NCBI RefSeq assembly: GCF_000219605.1
Contig: NC_015740.1
Coordinates: forward strand, 2,728,001-2,792,000
Reading direction: 5' to 3'
DNA from: Stutzerimonas stutzeri
GTDB taxonomy: Bacteria; Pseudomonadota; Gammaproteobacteria; Pseudomonadales; Pseudomonadaceae
Length of the DNA: 64,000 bases
Of the stretch, positions 45,276 to 54,063 are shown in pieces. How positions within the stretch are numbered: the first letter of the stretch is position 1; every line of letters starts with the position of its first letter. The notes below the pieces were generated by a model, which was not told the origin of the DNA, searched no databases, and was given only the letters and a program-made list of their open reading frames with translations. The position numbers and the translations under genes are program-made.

Positions 45276-47843
45276 ATGCAATCTCCCCTCCCCGTTGACG
45301 GCCCGACCAACCCGAAGGCCAAGGCGATCTTTGCCCGTCGCATTCTCCCCGGCATGGTCGCGCTGCTGGTGGCGGCAATCGTCGCGGCCGCTTTCGCGGT
45401 CGTTCATATCGCCCGCAAGATCGACCAGGACGCCCTGCAACAGAGCCGTTTTCTCGCTGGCAAGGCGCTGCAGGCACAGCACGAATGGATGAACCGCTCC
45501 ATCGTCGACTACGCCTTCTGGGGCGACGCGTACGTGCACCTCAATCAGCAGGTCGATGTGAACTGGGCATTCACGCAGGCCAATCTTGGCCCTTCGCTGT
45601 ACAAGGATTTCGACTACGAGGCGGTACTGGTGATCACCCCGACGGGCGAAACCCCGTACGCCGTCATCCAGGGCAAGCTGCAGTCGGTGGATGCGTTCCA
45701 GTATCTGCAACACGGCTTGCCCGAGCTGCTGACGCGGGCCCGTGCTGCGGCTGAGAATGACGCTGGCGCTTCGGCCCTGCTCTGGGTCGACGGGCAACCC
45801 GCGGTGGTCGCGGCTGCGTCGCTGGCCACGGGTGGGGCAGATATCGAAGAGCACGAAGGACCACCATCCACGCTCGTCTTCGTCGATGTGCTCGACACGG
45901 CGCGGTTGGAAGCTATCGGCGGGCAGTACGCTGTGGAGCAGTTGCGATTGCTCGTCGACCCGTCGGACCAGACCGGGCCGATCATCAGCCAGGCGCTGGA
46001 GGATGGAACAGCCGTCCACTTCACCTGGACGGCGCCACAGCCGGGGCGCCTGCTGCTTCTGGTCACCCTGCCCGTTCTCGGCGCCGTGGCACTCGGCCTA
46101 GGGCTGCTGGCCTGGCTGCTGGTGCGCCATGCGCTGCGCGTGATGCACCTGCTCGACGTCAGCTACGCACGACTCGCCTCCAGCCGCTCAGCGCTGGCCG
46201 AGAGCGAGGAGCGCTTCCGCGATGTGGCGGAAGCGGCCTCCGACTGGATCTGGGAGACCGACGAACAAGCCCGCCTGACCTTCCTTTCCAACCGTTTCCG
46301 GCAGATCACCGGCCACGAACCGGCACAGTGGCTGGGCCGCCCGCTGCTGGAGCTGCTGATCACCGACAGCGCGGCGCTGCAAAATTGGCTAGAGGCGCCC
46401 CACAGCGCACCGCTGCGCAGCAGCTACCGCGCCGCCGATGGCTGCGAGCGCTATTGCCGGCTGGCTGCGCGCACCATCCAGCACGACGGCAAGCTGCTCG
46501 GCTACCGCGGCACCGCCAGCGACGTGACCGAGGAGACCCGGGCACAGGCGCGGGTTCAATACCTGTCGCAGCATGACGCACTGACCGGGCTGCCCAACCG
46601 CAGTCGCCTGCGTGATTACCTCGAGCAGAACCTGGCCTCGCTGCGTAGCGGCTCGACCCTGACGCTGCTGTATATCGACCTCGACCGCTTCAAACCGGTG
46701 AACGACACCCTTGGCCATGCGGCCGGCGACGAGGTGCTGATCGGCGTCGCGTCACGTCTGCGCGAGCGCACCCGCGATGGCGACCTGGTGGCGCGCCTGG
46801 GCGGCGGCGAGTTCGTCGTCGTGCTCCATCGCATGGGCGAAGACAACGATATCGATCGTCTGTGCAACCGAATCATCGATGCGCTGAGCGCTCCGTTCAT
46901 CTACGAGGATCAGCAGATCAGCATCGGCGCCAGCATCGGCGTGGCGCTGGCACCGACCGACGCCAACCAGGCCAATGAACTGTTGCGCTGCGCCGACATC
47001 GCGCTCTACCAGGCCAAGGACGCCGGCAGAGGCACCTGGCGCGCCTACGGCCGGGAGATGGATCAGCGCCTGCATGAAAGGCTGCGCCGCGAAGAGGAAC
47101 TGCGCGTGGCGATCACCGAGCAGCAGCTCGAGGTGCACTACCAGCCGCGTTACCAGAGCCAGGGCCTGTACATCATTGGCGCTGAGGCACTGGTGCGCTG
47201 GGATCATCCGCAACGCGGCATGCTGTTACCCGAGCAGTTCATCCCGCTGGCCGAGGAAACCGGGCTGATCATCCCGCTCGGCCGCTGGGTGTTGCGTCAG
47301 GCCTGCCAGCAGGCGGCGCGCTGGCCGGGCGACACGGTGGTATCGGTCAATCTCTCACCGCTTCAGCTGCATGATGATCGGCTGCTGGAAGAGATCACCC
47401 AGGCACTGGCGGACAACGGCCTTGCCGGCAACCGCTTGGAACTGGAGGTGACCGAGAGCGAACTGCTGCGCGAAACCCAGAACACCCTGGAGTTGCTCAA
47501 GCGCATCAAGGCGCTGGGTGTTCGCCTCGCGGTGGACGACTTCGGCACCGGCTATTCGTCCCTGACCACCTTGCGGCACTACCCCTTCGACGTGATCAAG
47601 ATCGACAACAGCTTTGTCGCCGGCATCGGCCAGTCCATCGAAGATCACTCCATCGTCCGCGCCCTGATCGAGCTGGGCCGTGGCCTGCGGATGCGGGTGA
47701 CGGCCGAGGGCGTGGAAACCGAAGAACAGCTGCGCCTGCTGACCGACGACGGCTGCACGGAGGTGCAAGGTTTCCACATGAGCCATCCGCTGCCTGCGCA
47801 GGACCTATGGACGATGTTGCATGCAGCGGAGCGCCAGAGCTAG
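45276..47843 (+). CDS. CHASE4-PAS-GGDEF-EAL signalling protein, GGDEF degenerate
   Basis: 855 residues from the ATG at 45276 (AGGA upstream). Membrane helices at about 22-46 and 252-285 enclose a CHASE4 periplasmic sensor. A PAS domain (about 300-420) and a GGDEF domain follow. The GGDEF active site reads GGGEF (509-513), so the metal-binding Asp is lost, while the inhibitory RxxD site (RDGD) just before it is kept. The EAL domain (about 610-850) is complete: E637-A-L, VSVNLSP, LEVTES, DDFGTGYSS, KIDNSFV, AEGVE. Predicted as a c-di-GMP phosphodiesterase, possibly controlled by nucleotide binding to the inactive cyclase domain. Confidence 0.92.
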   Translation: MQSPLPVDGPTNPKAKAIFARRILPGMVALLVAAIVAAAFAVVHIARKIDQDALQQSRFLAGKALQAQHEWMNRSIVDYAFWGDAYVHLNQQVDVNWAFTQANLGPSLYKDFDYEAVLVITPTGETPYAVIQGKLQSVDAFQYLQHGLPELLTRARAAAENDAGASALLWVDGQPAVVAAASLATGGADIEEHEGPPSTLVFVDVLDTARLEAIGGQYAVEQLRLLVDPSDQTGPIISQALEDGTAVHFTWTAPQPGRLLLLVTLPVLGAVALGLGLLAWLLVRHALRVMHLLDVSYARLASSRSALAESEERFRDVAEAASDWIWETDEQARLTFLSNRFRQITGHEPAQWLGRPLLELLITDSAALQNWLEAPHSAPLRSSYRAADGCERYCRLAARTIQHDGKLLGYRGTASDVTEETRAQARVQYLSQHDALTGLPNRSRLRDYLEQNLASLRSGSTLTLLYIDLDRFKPVNDTLGHAAGDEVLIGVASRLRERTRDGDLVARLGGGEFVVVLHRMGEDNDIDRLCNRIIDALSAPFIYEDQQISIGASIGVALAPTDANQANELLRCADIALYQAKDAGRGTWRAYGREMDQRLHERLRREEELRVAITEQQLEVHYQPRYQSQGLYIIGAEALVRWDHPQRGMLLPEQFIPLAEETGLIIPLGRWVLRQACQQAARWPGDTVVSVNLSPLQLHDDRLLEEITQALADNGLAGNRLELEVTESELLRETQNTLELLKRIKALGVRLAVDDFGTGYSSLTTLRHYPFDVIKIDNSFVAGIGQSIEDHSIVRALIELGRGLRMRVTAEGVETEEQLRLLTDDGCTEVQGFHMSHPLPAQDLWTMLHAAERQS

Positions 47844-47862
47844 GCGCGCCGATAAAGCAGCA

Positions 47863-48378
47863 TCAGCGCTTGAATTCGAACTGGATTTCCGCACCTTCGA
47901 TCAGCGATTCGTCATCGTCTTCGCCCGAGATCAGGCGACCGCCGATCTGCATCGAGCGTGACGGTTTCGCCGCGTCGAAAAGCGGCGGCAGCAGGCGGGT
48001 GGATTCGCTGCTTGGCGCAGGCATCAACTCTTCGGCCAGCTCTTCCGGCAGGCGTAGGTCGAGCACCGGCTCGACGAGCTCGACTTCGGCCGGCTTCTCC
48101 GGCTGCTTGGCTGGCGCGGGGCGCGGTCGAGCCGCGGGCTGAGGTTCGGGCTCCGGAATGCTGATCTGCACAGGCGGTGGCTCGGTTTCCGCTGCCTGCT
48201 CCACCGGCGCCACCTCGATATCCAGATCAGGCGGCGCCTGTGCCTCGTCAACGGGCTCCGCTGCCGGTTGCTGCGACTGTGGCGTTTCCCGTTCGGCATC
48301 CCGAGGTTGCTCCTCGCGCTCGCATCCACCGAGCAAGGCCAACAACAGCAACAACAGGGGCGGCCTCGGCATCGGCAT
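47863..48378 (-). CDS. Pro/Glu-rich lipoprotein of unknown function
   Basis: 171 residues. Signal peptide with lipobox LLGGC (cysteine at 19), then a low-complexity part rich in Pro, Glu, Ala and Gln (about 20-110), and a more ordered C-terminal 55 residues (LDLRLPEELAEELMPA ... MQIGGRLISGEDDDESLIEGAEIQFEF). I recognise no domain. The ordered end may be periplasmic with the linker spanning from the membrane. The start may be codon 1 or 3. Confidence 0.7.
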   Translation of the reverse strand: MPMPRPPLLLLLLALLGGCEREEQPRDAERETPQSQQPAAEPVDEAQAPPDLDIEVAPVEQAAETEPPPVQISIPEPEPQPAARPRPAPAKQPEKPAEVELVEPVLDLRLPEELAEELMPAPSSESTRLLPPLFDAAKPSRSMQIGGRLISGEDDDESLIEGAEIQFEFKR

Positions 48379-48408
48379 CTTTCCTCACGGCGAACGACTC
48401 AGGAGCGT

Positions 48409-49839
48409 CTATTGTGCGTCCCGGCACAGCTCCGACGCCAGTTGCCCGAGCGTACGCAGCGCCCGCTCGGTTTCATGATTCCACGGCAGGCCACAGTTGA
48501 GCCGTATGCAGTGGTTGAACTGCTCGGTGTTGCTGAAAATCAGACCCGGCGCGATGCTGATGCCCTGCTCCAGCGCCCTCACGTGCAGTTCCTGAGTATT
48601 GACCCGCACCGGCAGACTGACCCAGAGAATGAAGTTGCCCTTGGGCCGCGTCATCTGCGTGCCTTCCGGGAAATAGCGCTGCACCGCCAGCTGGAAAGCG
48701 CTGAGGTTCTTGCGGTACTCCTGGCGGATGGCCCGCAGGTGTCGATCATAGCCACCATTCTCCAGGTACGCGGCCACCGCCATCTGCGTCACGCTGCAGG
48801 CCGAGTGGGTACTGAAGGTCTGCAGGCGCTCGATCTCCGGTTGATGGCGTCCGGCGATGATCCAGCCGATACGCACACCGGGTGACAGGGTCTTGGAAAA
48901 ACTCGAGCAATAGATGACCCGCCCGTCCCGGTCGTTGGACTTCAGCGCCTTGTACTGGTCCTGCTCGAACATCAGCTCACCGTAGATATCGTCCTCTACG
49001 ATCTGGATGTCGAACCGGGCCGCGAGGTTCAGCAATTGCTTCTGCCGGTGGTCGGGCATGCTCACACCCAGCGGGTTGCTCAGCCGCGCCGTGAGCACCA
49101 GCGCCTTGATCGGCCATTGCCCGGCCGCCAGCTGCAGCGCCTCGAGGCTCATGCCGGTATCCGGATCGCTGGGAATTTCGATGACCTTGAGCCCCAGCAG
49201 GTCCGCCAGTTGCAGCAGGCCGTAATAGGTTGGCGATTCGGCGGCGATCAGATCACCGGGCCGGGTCAACACCCGCAGCGACATTTGCAGTGCATCGACG
49301 CAACCATGGGTGATGACGATCTCGCCGGGATCGACCACCACGCCGGCGTCGCGCATGCGGATCGCCACCTGACGACGCAACGGCTCGTAGCCGGGACTGA
49401 ACATGTAGCTGAACGCCCGTGGGCTCTGGAAGCGCGTGACCTTGGCAAGTTGCTGGTGCAAAGCCCTGACCGGCAGATAATCCACATGCGGCACGGCGGC
49501 ACCCAGCGGAATCAGCCCTTCGCGACGGGACTCGCTGAGCACCTGGTTGATGATGCTGCTGCGCGTGACCAGCGTGGGTCGCTCGACCCGGGCGATATCG
49601 GGTGTCGGCGCGGTGAGGACCGGCGTCTGGTGGACATAGAAGCCGGACTGCGGACGCGCCCGGATCATGCCCTGATCCTCCAGGTTGGCGTAGGCCTGCA
49701 GCACCGTCGCGTGACTGACGCTCAGCTGCCGGCTCATCTTGCGCACCGAAGGTACACGTTCGCCAGGCCGATACACTCCCCGCCGGATGTCCTCGGCGAG
49801 CTGCTGGGCAATGCGTTGATAGAGCAACAGATTGGTCAT
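48409..49839 (-). CDS. MocR/PdxR-type GntR-family transcriptional regulator
   Basis: 476 residues from the ATG at 49839 (MTNLLLYQRIAQQLAED). A winged helix-turn-helix domain (about 1-70, PGERVPSVRKMSRQLSVSHATVLQAYANLEDQGMI) joins a class I aminotransferase-like domain with the PLP lysine in SSFSKTLSPGVRIGW. Members bind an amino acid or PLP adduct to control metabolism genes. The target is not evident from neighbours. Confidence 0.9.
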   Translation of the reverse strand: MTNLLLYQRIAQQLAEDIRRGVYRPGERVPSVRKMSRQLSVSHATVLQAYANLEDQGMIRARPQSGFYVHQTPVLTAPTPDIARVERPTLVTRSSIINQVLSESRREGLIPLGAAVPHVDYLPVRALHQQLAKVTRFQSPRAFSYMFSPGYEPLRRQVAIRMRDAGVVVDPGEIVITHGCVDALQMSLRVLTRPGDLIAAESPTYYGLLQLADLLGLKVIEIPSDPDTGMSLEALQLAAGQWPIKALVLTARLSNPLGVSMPDHRQKQLLNLAARFDIQIVEDDIYGELMFEQDQYKALKSNDRDGRVIYCSSFSKTLSPGVRIGWIIAGRHQPEIERLQTFSTHSACSVTQMAVAAYLENGGYDRHLRAIRQEYRKNLSAFQLAVQRYFPEGTQMTRPKGNFILWVSLPVRVNTQELHVRALEQGISIAPGLIFSNTEQFNHCIRLNCGLPWNHETERALRTLGQLASELCRDAQ

Positions 49840-49945
49840 CTCGCCGGTCTCCCGCCAACTGAACCGTAACAGTAGCTCAGCGGACCACCAGCGGACCAAT
49901 ACAGTTACGCAGCATGTGGGCGAAACAGTCTATCCAGACGGGGCG

Positions 49946-50743
49946 CTAGCGGTCCGGGCCGAGATTGCCCGCTGCATCGGAAAACAGTATTTCCACGCGC
50001 CGATTCTGCGCGCGCCCGCGTGCAGAGGCGTTCTCGGCGATCGGAAAGCGCTCGCCGTAGCCGCGCACCTCGACGCGCTCGGCTTCGATGCCCAGGCTGA
50101 TGAGCAGGTCGGCCACCGTTTGCGCCCGCGCGCGCGATAGTTCGAGATTGGCTTGCGGATCGCCACGGCTGTCGCTGTAGCCTTCGATGCGTACCTTGCG
50201 CTGCGGATTGAGCTGAAGAAAGTGCACCAGCTTGAGCAAGGTTCGGTTGGCCGAGTTGCCAAGCTCGGCACTGTCAGGGTGGAAAAGCACGTCCCCCAGG
50301 GTCATCACCAGACCTCGGTCGGTCTCGCTGGCGGCCAGGCTCATCATCTGGTCTTCCAGCCAGCGCCCCTGCTGTTCAGCGGTCATCAGCTGGGCATCCT
50401 GCAGCATGCGCCGCAGTCGGTCGCGCTCCATCTCCAGACGCGCCACCTGCTCCTGATGCTGCAACAGTTCGCCCTGCTGCGCGGCGATCTCGCTGTAGCG
50501 TCGGCTCAGGTAAGCGTAATGGCGAGCGTCTTCGGCTCCCCCCCAGTAGTCATTGAAGCGTTCGGCGCGCTGCAGGGTCTCCAGCGCTCGCTGCAGGTCC
50601 TTCGGCGCACCGCGCTGAACCATGCCGTCAGCCTGAATGCGCTCCAGCGCGGCCGACGCCTGGGCGAGCTCATGCTCAGTGTCCTGGCTCGAGCAGCCGG
50701 CCAGTGCCAGCGCGGCCATGACGAGGAAGAAACGCATGTTCAC
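49946..50743 (-). CDS. OmpA-family lipoprotein with DUF4398 region
   Basis: 265 residues. Lipobox LALAGC (cysteine at 17), an N-terminal helical DUF4398-like part (about 20-110), a coiled coil, then an OmpA C-terminal domain (about 145-255: LVMTLGDVLFHPDSAELGN, RIEGYSDSRGD, NLELSRARA, GYGERFPIAEN ... NRRVEI). Likely an outer-membrane lipoprotein bound to peptidoglycan. Overlaps the upstream DUF4398 gene by 4 bases. Confidence 0.88.
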   Translation of the reverse strand: MNMRFFLVMAALALAGCSSQDTEHELAQASAALERIQADGMVQRGAPKDLQRALETLQRAERFNDYWGGAEDARHYAYLSRRYSEIAAQQGELLQHQEQVARLEMERDRLRRMLQDAQLMTAEQQGRWLEDQMMSLAASETDRGLVMTLGDVLFHPDSAELGNSANRTLLKLVHFLQLNPQRKVRIEGYSDSRGDPQANLELSRARAQTVADLLISLGIEAERVEVRGYGERFPIAENASARGRAQNRRVEILFSDAAGNLGPDR

Positions 50744-51096
50744 CGGACCTCTCCCAACTGCTGGCGTAGACGCTGGATGCGTCGATTCAGATCGTCGATC
50801 TGTGCCTGGCGCTGATCCTTCAGCACACGCGCCTCCGCCAGGCGGGCATCCAGCTCCGCCTGCTCGGCCAGCATGCGGGCCTGACGATTGTCACCGGCTT
50901 GCAGCGCTGCACGCGCAGCGCTCAGCTTGCTTTCGGCCAGTGCCAGTTCCTCATGGGCCCTGGAGGCCTCCATGGAGCGGGCCTGCGCCACGGCCTGCTC
51001 GCTCAGCTGCAGCTGAGCGGTCGGTGCGGGATCGCTGGCACATCCGGCCAGCATGAAGAAGGCCAGTGATGCGCTGGGGAAGAGACGTTTCAACAC
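50740..51096 (-). CDS. DUF4398 lipoprotein
   Basis: 118 residues. Lipobox MLAGC (cysteine at 19), then a helical, Ala/Arg/Glu/Gln-rich domain (QLSEQAVAQARSMEASRAHEELALAESKLSAARAALQAGDNRQA in pieces) ending in a coiled coil. It pairs with the next gene, which repeats the same domain before an OmpA module. Function unknown; envelope location is clear. Confidence 0.85.
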   Translation of the reverse strand: MLKRLFPSASLAFFMLAGCASDPAPTAQLQLSEQAVAQARSMEASRAHEELALAESKLSAARAALQAGDNRQARMLAEQAELDARLAEARVLKDQRQAQIDDLNRRIQRLRQQLGEVR

Positions 51097-51104
51097 GCTG
51101 AATC

Positions 51105-51929
51105 CTACTTTTTCGAAGCCTTTGGCCGCTCCGCCTGCTGGTTTTTCCAGACGGTCAGGTTGTGCGCCACCAGCTGTTCCGGCACACCTGCGGCGCGCAA
51201 TTCTGTCATTTTCCGCGCCAGTTGTCCGCGCAGCCAGGGATCGTTGCAGGCCGAATCGTGCGAGATGGCCAGGTGCATGTCCCGCCCGACCACTGGCGGA
51301 TCAAGCCGCTGAATCTTGTCCAGCAAGCCCGATGCATCCGCCGCGGCAACCGTGCTGTAGCGCTCGTGCAACAGGTAATCACTGCCGCCGGCGACCAGTC
51401 TCTGCAAGCCCTGGTCGAGGCTGTTGACCTGCTGCAACTGCAGGCTGCTCTTGGCGAAGGCATCGAACTCGCTGCCGAAACGCCCGGCGCCAACGGTCAG
51501 CCCGCCGTGCCCCTTCAGGTCCTCGCGGCTGGCATAGAAGAAGCCCGGCTCGTTACGTACCCAGGCGACGGTCTGCAGCTGGATGATCGCCGGGTGCACG
51601 AAATCCAGCTCTTCCAGGCGCTGCACGCTGAGGGTCGCATCGGCCAGCACGTCGACCCGACCGCTGCGTACCTCGTCGAGCGCCTTCGCTCGATCGCCCG
51701 TATAGAGCAGATCCAGCTTCAGTCCGAGGGAATCGGCAATCTGCCCGAGCAGATCGGCATTGGCACCGATCAGCCGTTTGGGGTTCTGCGGATCCCGCCA
51801 GAGAAACGGCGGGTTGTCCGCGGCACCGGTTGCCACCAGGCGATCACATTTTCCCGCGGCCGTTGCCGTGAGCGGCGTCGCCAGGGCCAACGCGATCAAG
51901 GCCGATTTCAACGCAAAGGCGAAACGCAT
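51105..51929 (-). CDS. Periplasmic solute-binding protein (SBP_bac_3 type)
   Basis: 274 residues from the ATG at 51929 (MRFAFALKSALIALALATPL). Signal peptide about 1-25, then a two-lobe binding fold (TGAADNPPFLWRDPQNPKRLIGANADLLGQIADSLGL region, RSGRVDVLADATLSVQR, and the hinge). No permease or ATPase is adjacent; the gene leads an operon with two envelope lipoproteins. The ligand is unknown. Confidence 0.82.
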   Translation of the reverse strand: MRFAFALKSALIALALATPLTATAAGKCDRLVATGAADNPPFLWRDPQNPKRLIGANADLLGQIADSLGLKLDLLYTGDRAKALDEVRSGRVDVLADATLSVQRLEELDFVHPAIIQLQTVAWVRNEPGFFYASREDLKGHGGLTVGAGRFGSEFDAFAKSSLQLQQVNSLDQGLQRLVAGGSDYLLHERYSTVAAADASGLLDKIQRLDPPVVGRDMHLAISHDSACNDPWLRGQLARKMTELRAAGVPEQLVAHNLTVWKNQQAERPKASKK

Positions 51930-52006
51930 GAAAATCCTCTTAGTGCGGTTGAGCGGGTGCGAAACGGTTGCGCCGATGGTACACCGACGAACCCGCTGAC
52001 CGCCCA

Positions 52007-52032
52007 TGAAAAAACCCGCTACATGAGCGGGT
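52007..52032 (-). terminator. Rho-independent terminator after etfA
   Basis: On the minus strand AACCCGCT, loop CATGT, AGCGGGTT is followed by TTTT. An 8-bp perfect stem about 20 bases beyond the etfA stop. Separates etfBA from the binding-protein operon. Confidence 0.9.
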
Positions 52033-52052
52033 TCTTTCGACAGCGATCAGCT

Positions 52053-52982
52053 TCAGACGAGCCGTTCCAGCTCCGGAATGATCTCGAACAGATCGCCGAC
52101 CAGGCCATAGTCGGCAACCTGGAAGATCGGGGCTTCCTCGTCCTTGTTGATCGCGACGATCACCTTGGAGTCCTTCATGCCGGCCAGGTGCTGGATGGCA
52201 CCGGAGATACCGACGGCGATGTACAGCTGCGGTGCGACGATCTTGCCGGTCTGGCCGACCTGCATGTCGTTCGGCACGAAGCCGGCATCGACCGCGGCGC
52301 GGGATGCACCGACCGCGGCGCCGAGCTTGTCGGCCAGCGAGTACAGGTGCTTGAAGTTGTCACCGTTCTGCATGCCGCGGCCGCCGGAAACGACGATCTT
52401 GGCAGCGGTCAGTTCGGGACGGTCGGACTTGGCCAGCTCTTCGCCTACGAACGCGGACTTGCCCGCATCGCCAGTACCGGAGATCTGCTCAACCGCAGCC
52501 GAGCCACCAGTGGCGTTCACGGCATCGAAACCGGTCGAACGCACGGTGATCACCTTGATCGGCGCGCTGGATTGCACGGTGGCGATGGCGTTACCAGCGT
52601 AGATCGGGCGCTTGAAGGTGTCCGGGCTTTCCACCGAGATGATCTCGGAGATCTGGTCGACGTCCAGTTGCGCGGCAACGCGCGGCAGGAAATTCTTGCC
52701 GTTGGTGGTGGCAGCGGCCAGTACATGGCTGTAGTTCTTGGCCAGATCAGCGATCAGCGGCGCGACGTTCTCGGGCAGCTGGTTGGTGTAAGCCGCATCG
52801 TCGGCGACCAGTACCTTGGCTACGCCTTCGATCTGTGCGGCTGCTTCGCCGATGGCACCGCAGCCACTGCCGGCTACCAGCACGTGGATGTCGCCACCGA
52901 TGGCCTTGGCGGCGGCGACGGTGTTCAGGGTAGCGGCCGCGAGGACGGCGTTGTTGTGTTCAGCGATAACCAGGATAGTCAT
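52053..52982 (-). CDS. etfA: Electron transfer flavoprotein alpha subunit
   Basis: 309 residues. ETF alpha C-terminal FAD domain with [40 protein letters not shown] in pieces and [16 protein letters not shown]. Accepts electrons from acyl-CoA dehydrogenases with EtfB and passes them to EtfQO. The ATG follows the etfB stop directly (TAA-ATG). Confidence 0.97.
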   Translation of the reverse strand: MTILVIAEHNNAVLAAATLNTVAAAKAIGGDIHVLVAGSGCGAIGEAAAQIEGVAKVLVADDAAYTNQLPENVAPLIADLAKNYSHVLAAATTNGKNFLPRVAAQLDVDQISEIISVESPDTFKRPIYAGNAIATVQSSAPIKVITVRSTGFDAVNATGGSAAVEQISGTGDAGKSAFVGEELAKSDRPELTAAKIVVSGGRGMQNGDNFKHLYSLADKLGAAVGASRAAVDAGFVPNDMQVGQTGKIVAPQLYIAVGISGAIQHLAGMKDSKVIVAINKDEEAPIFQVADYGLVGDLFEIIPELERLV

Positions 52983-53732
52983 TTAGATTACCTTCGCCTC
53001 GTTCTTCAGTTTCTCGACCAGTTCAGCCACGGACTTGACCTTGATGCCGGCGCTGCGGGCAGCCGGTGCTTCGACTTTCAGGGTCTTCACGGTGGACGTG
53101 GTGGCGACGCCCAGCGCATCCGGGGTCAGCACTTCCAGCGGCTTCTTCTTGGCCTTCATGATGTTCGGCAGCGACGCGTAGCGCGGCTCGTTCAGACGCA
53201 GGTCGGTGGTGACGATCGCCGGCAGGTTCAGCGCGACGGTCTGCAGGCCGCCGTCGATTTCGCGGGTGACGTTGACCTTGTCGCCAGCCACTTCCACCTT
53301 GGAGGCGAAGGTGCCCTGGGCATAGCCGGTCAGCGCGCCGAGCATCTGGCCGGTCTGGTTGTTGTCGCTGTCGATTGCCTGCTTGCCGAGGATCACCAGT
53401 TGCGGCTGCTCCTTGTCGACCACGGCCTTGAGCAGCTTGGCAACCGCCAGGGAGTTCAGTTCGTCGTTGGACTCGACCAGCACAGCACGATCGGCGCCCA
53501 GCGCCAGTGCGGTGCGCAGCTGCTCCTGGGCAGCGGTCGGGCCGATGGAGACGACAACGATTTCGCTCGCCACGCCCTTCTCTTTCAGGCGAACCGCTTC
53601 TTCCACGGCGATCTCGCAGAAGGGGTTCATCGACATCTTGACGTTGGCGAGGTCAACGCCGGAGTTGTCCGCCTTGACGCGAACCTTGACGTTGTAATCG
53701 ACCACTCGTTTGACAGCTACAAGAACCTTCAT
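52983..53732 (-). CDS. etfB: Electron transfer flavoprotein beta subunit
   Basis: 249 residues. Starts [20 protein letters not shown] and has the AMP-binding DRAVLVES region and the ETF-beta signature near [25 protein letters not shown] (in pieces). Heterodimer with EtfA. The leader to the candidate promoter is about 180 bases. Confidence 0.97.
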   Translation of the reverse strand: MKVLVAVKRVVDYNVKVRVKADNSGVDLANVKMSMNPFCEIAVEEAVRLKEKGVASEIVVVSIGPTAAQEQLRTALALGADRAVLVESNDELNSLAVAKLLKAVVDKEQPQLVILGKQAIDSDNNQTGQMLGALTGYAQGTFASKVEVAGDKVNVTREIDGGLQTVALNLPAIVTTDLRLNEPRYASLPNIMKAKKKPLEVLTPDALGVATTSTVKTLKVEAPAARSAGIKVKSVAELVEKLKNEAKVI

Positions 53733-53912
53733 GGATTCCTCGTTACTCTCCGGTGAATAGAATTCCGCCGAGGCGAACCGAGCCTTGCTCGTGGCTTGGG
53801 GTTTCGATAGCCGCTGCCCTGTTCGGCGAGTGCAAACCGTCCGTATCTTGACCGCAGGCCGCAGACGGGGTCAACAACGCATATGACCCGTCATAACCTC
53901 GCGGTTCGGCCG

Positions 53913-53940
53913 ATTCTAACAGGCTTCCAGAAAATTCAAA
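53913..53940 (-). promoter_or_regulatory. Candidate sigma-70 promoter of etfBA
   Basis: Minus-strand TAGAAT (53913-53918) with TTTGAA (53935-53940) 16 bases upstream. The -35 element overlaps the palindrome that is proposed as PsrA operator. It lies about 180 bases before etfB; no closer promoter with both boxes is better. Confidence 0.4.
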
Positions 53941-53951
53941 CAAACGTTTGT
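53937..53951. promoter_or_regulatory. Candidate PsrA operator shared by etfBA and etfQO
   Basis: CAAAC (53937-53941), four bases, GTTTG (53946-53950) fits the published PsrA rule (G/C)AAAC-N2-4-GTTT(G/C). An overlapping perfect palindrome ACAAACGTTTGT covers 53940-53951. It adjoins or overlaps the -35 boxes of both divergent promoters. PsrA is the fatty-acid-responsive TetR regulator of beta-oxidation and etf genes in Pseudomonas; psrA itself is not in this window. Confidence 0.65.
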
Positions 53952-53952
53952 A

Positions 53953-53981
53953 TTGGACCGATTCGAGCGTCTATATATAAT
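53953..53981 (+). promoter_or_regulatory. Sigma-70 promoter of etfQO
   Basis: TTGGAC (53953-53958), 17-base spacer, TATAAT (53976-53981). The -10 is perfect, the -35 matches at three of six positions. Transcription would start about 75 bases before the etfQO ATG. The 331-base etfB-etfQO gap holds this promoter, the opposite one and the operator; nothing else was recognised there. Confidence 0.7.
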
Positions 53982-54063
53982 GCGCCGGCCCGGCTCGGTC
54001 AGGGGCCGATCACAGCCCTCCACCACTTATATAACAACCAAGCCCTGAGTAGGAGAAAGCCTA

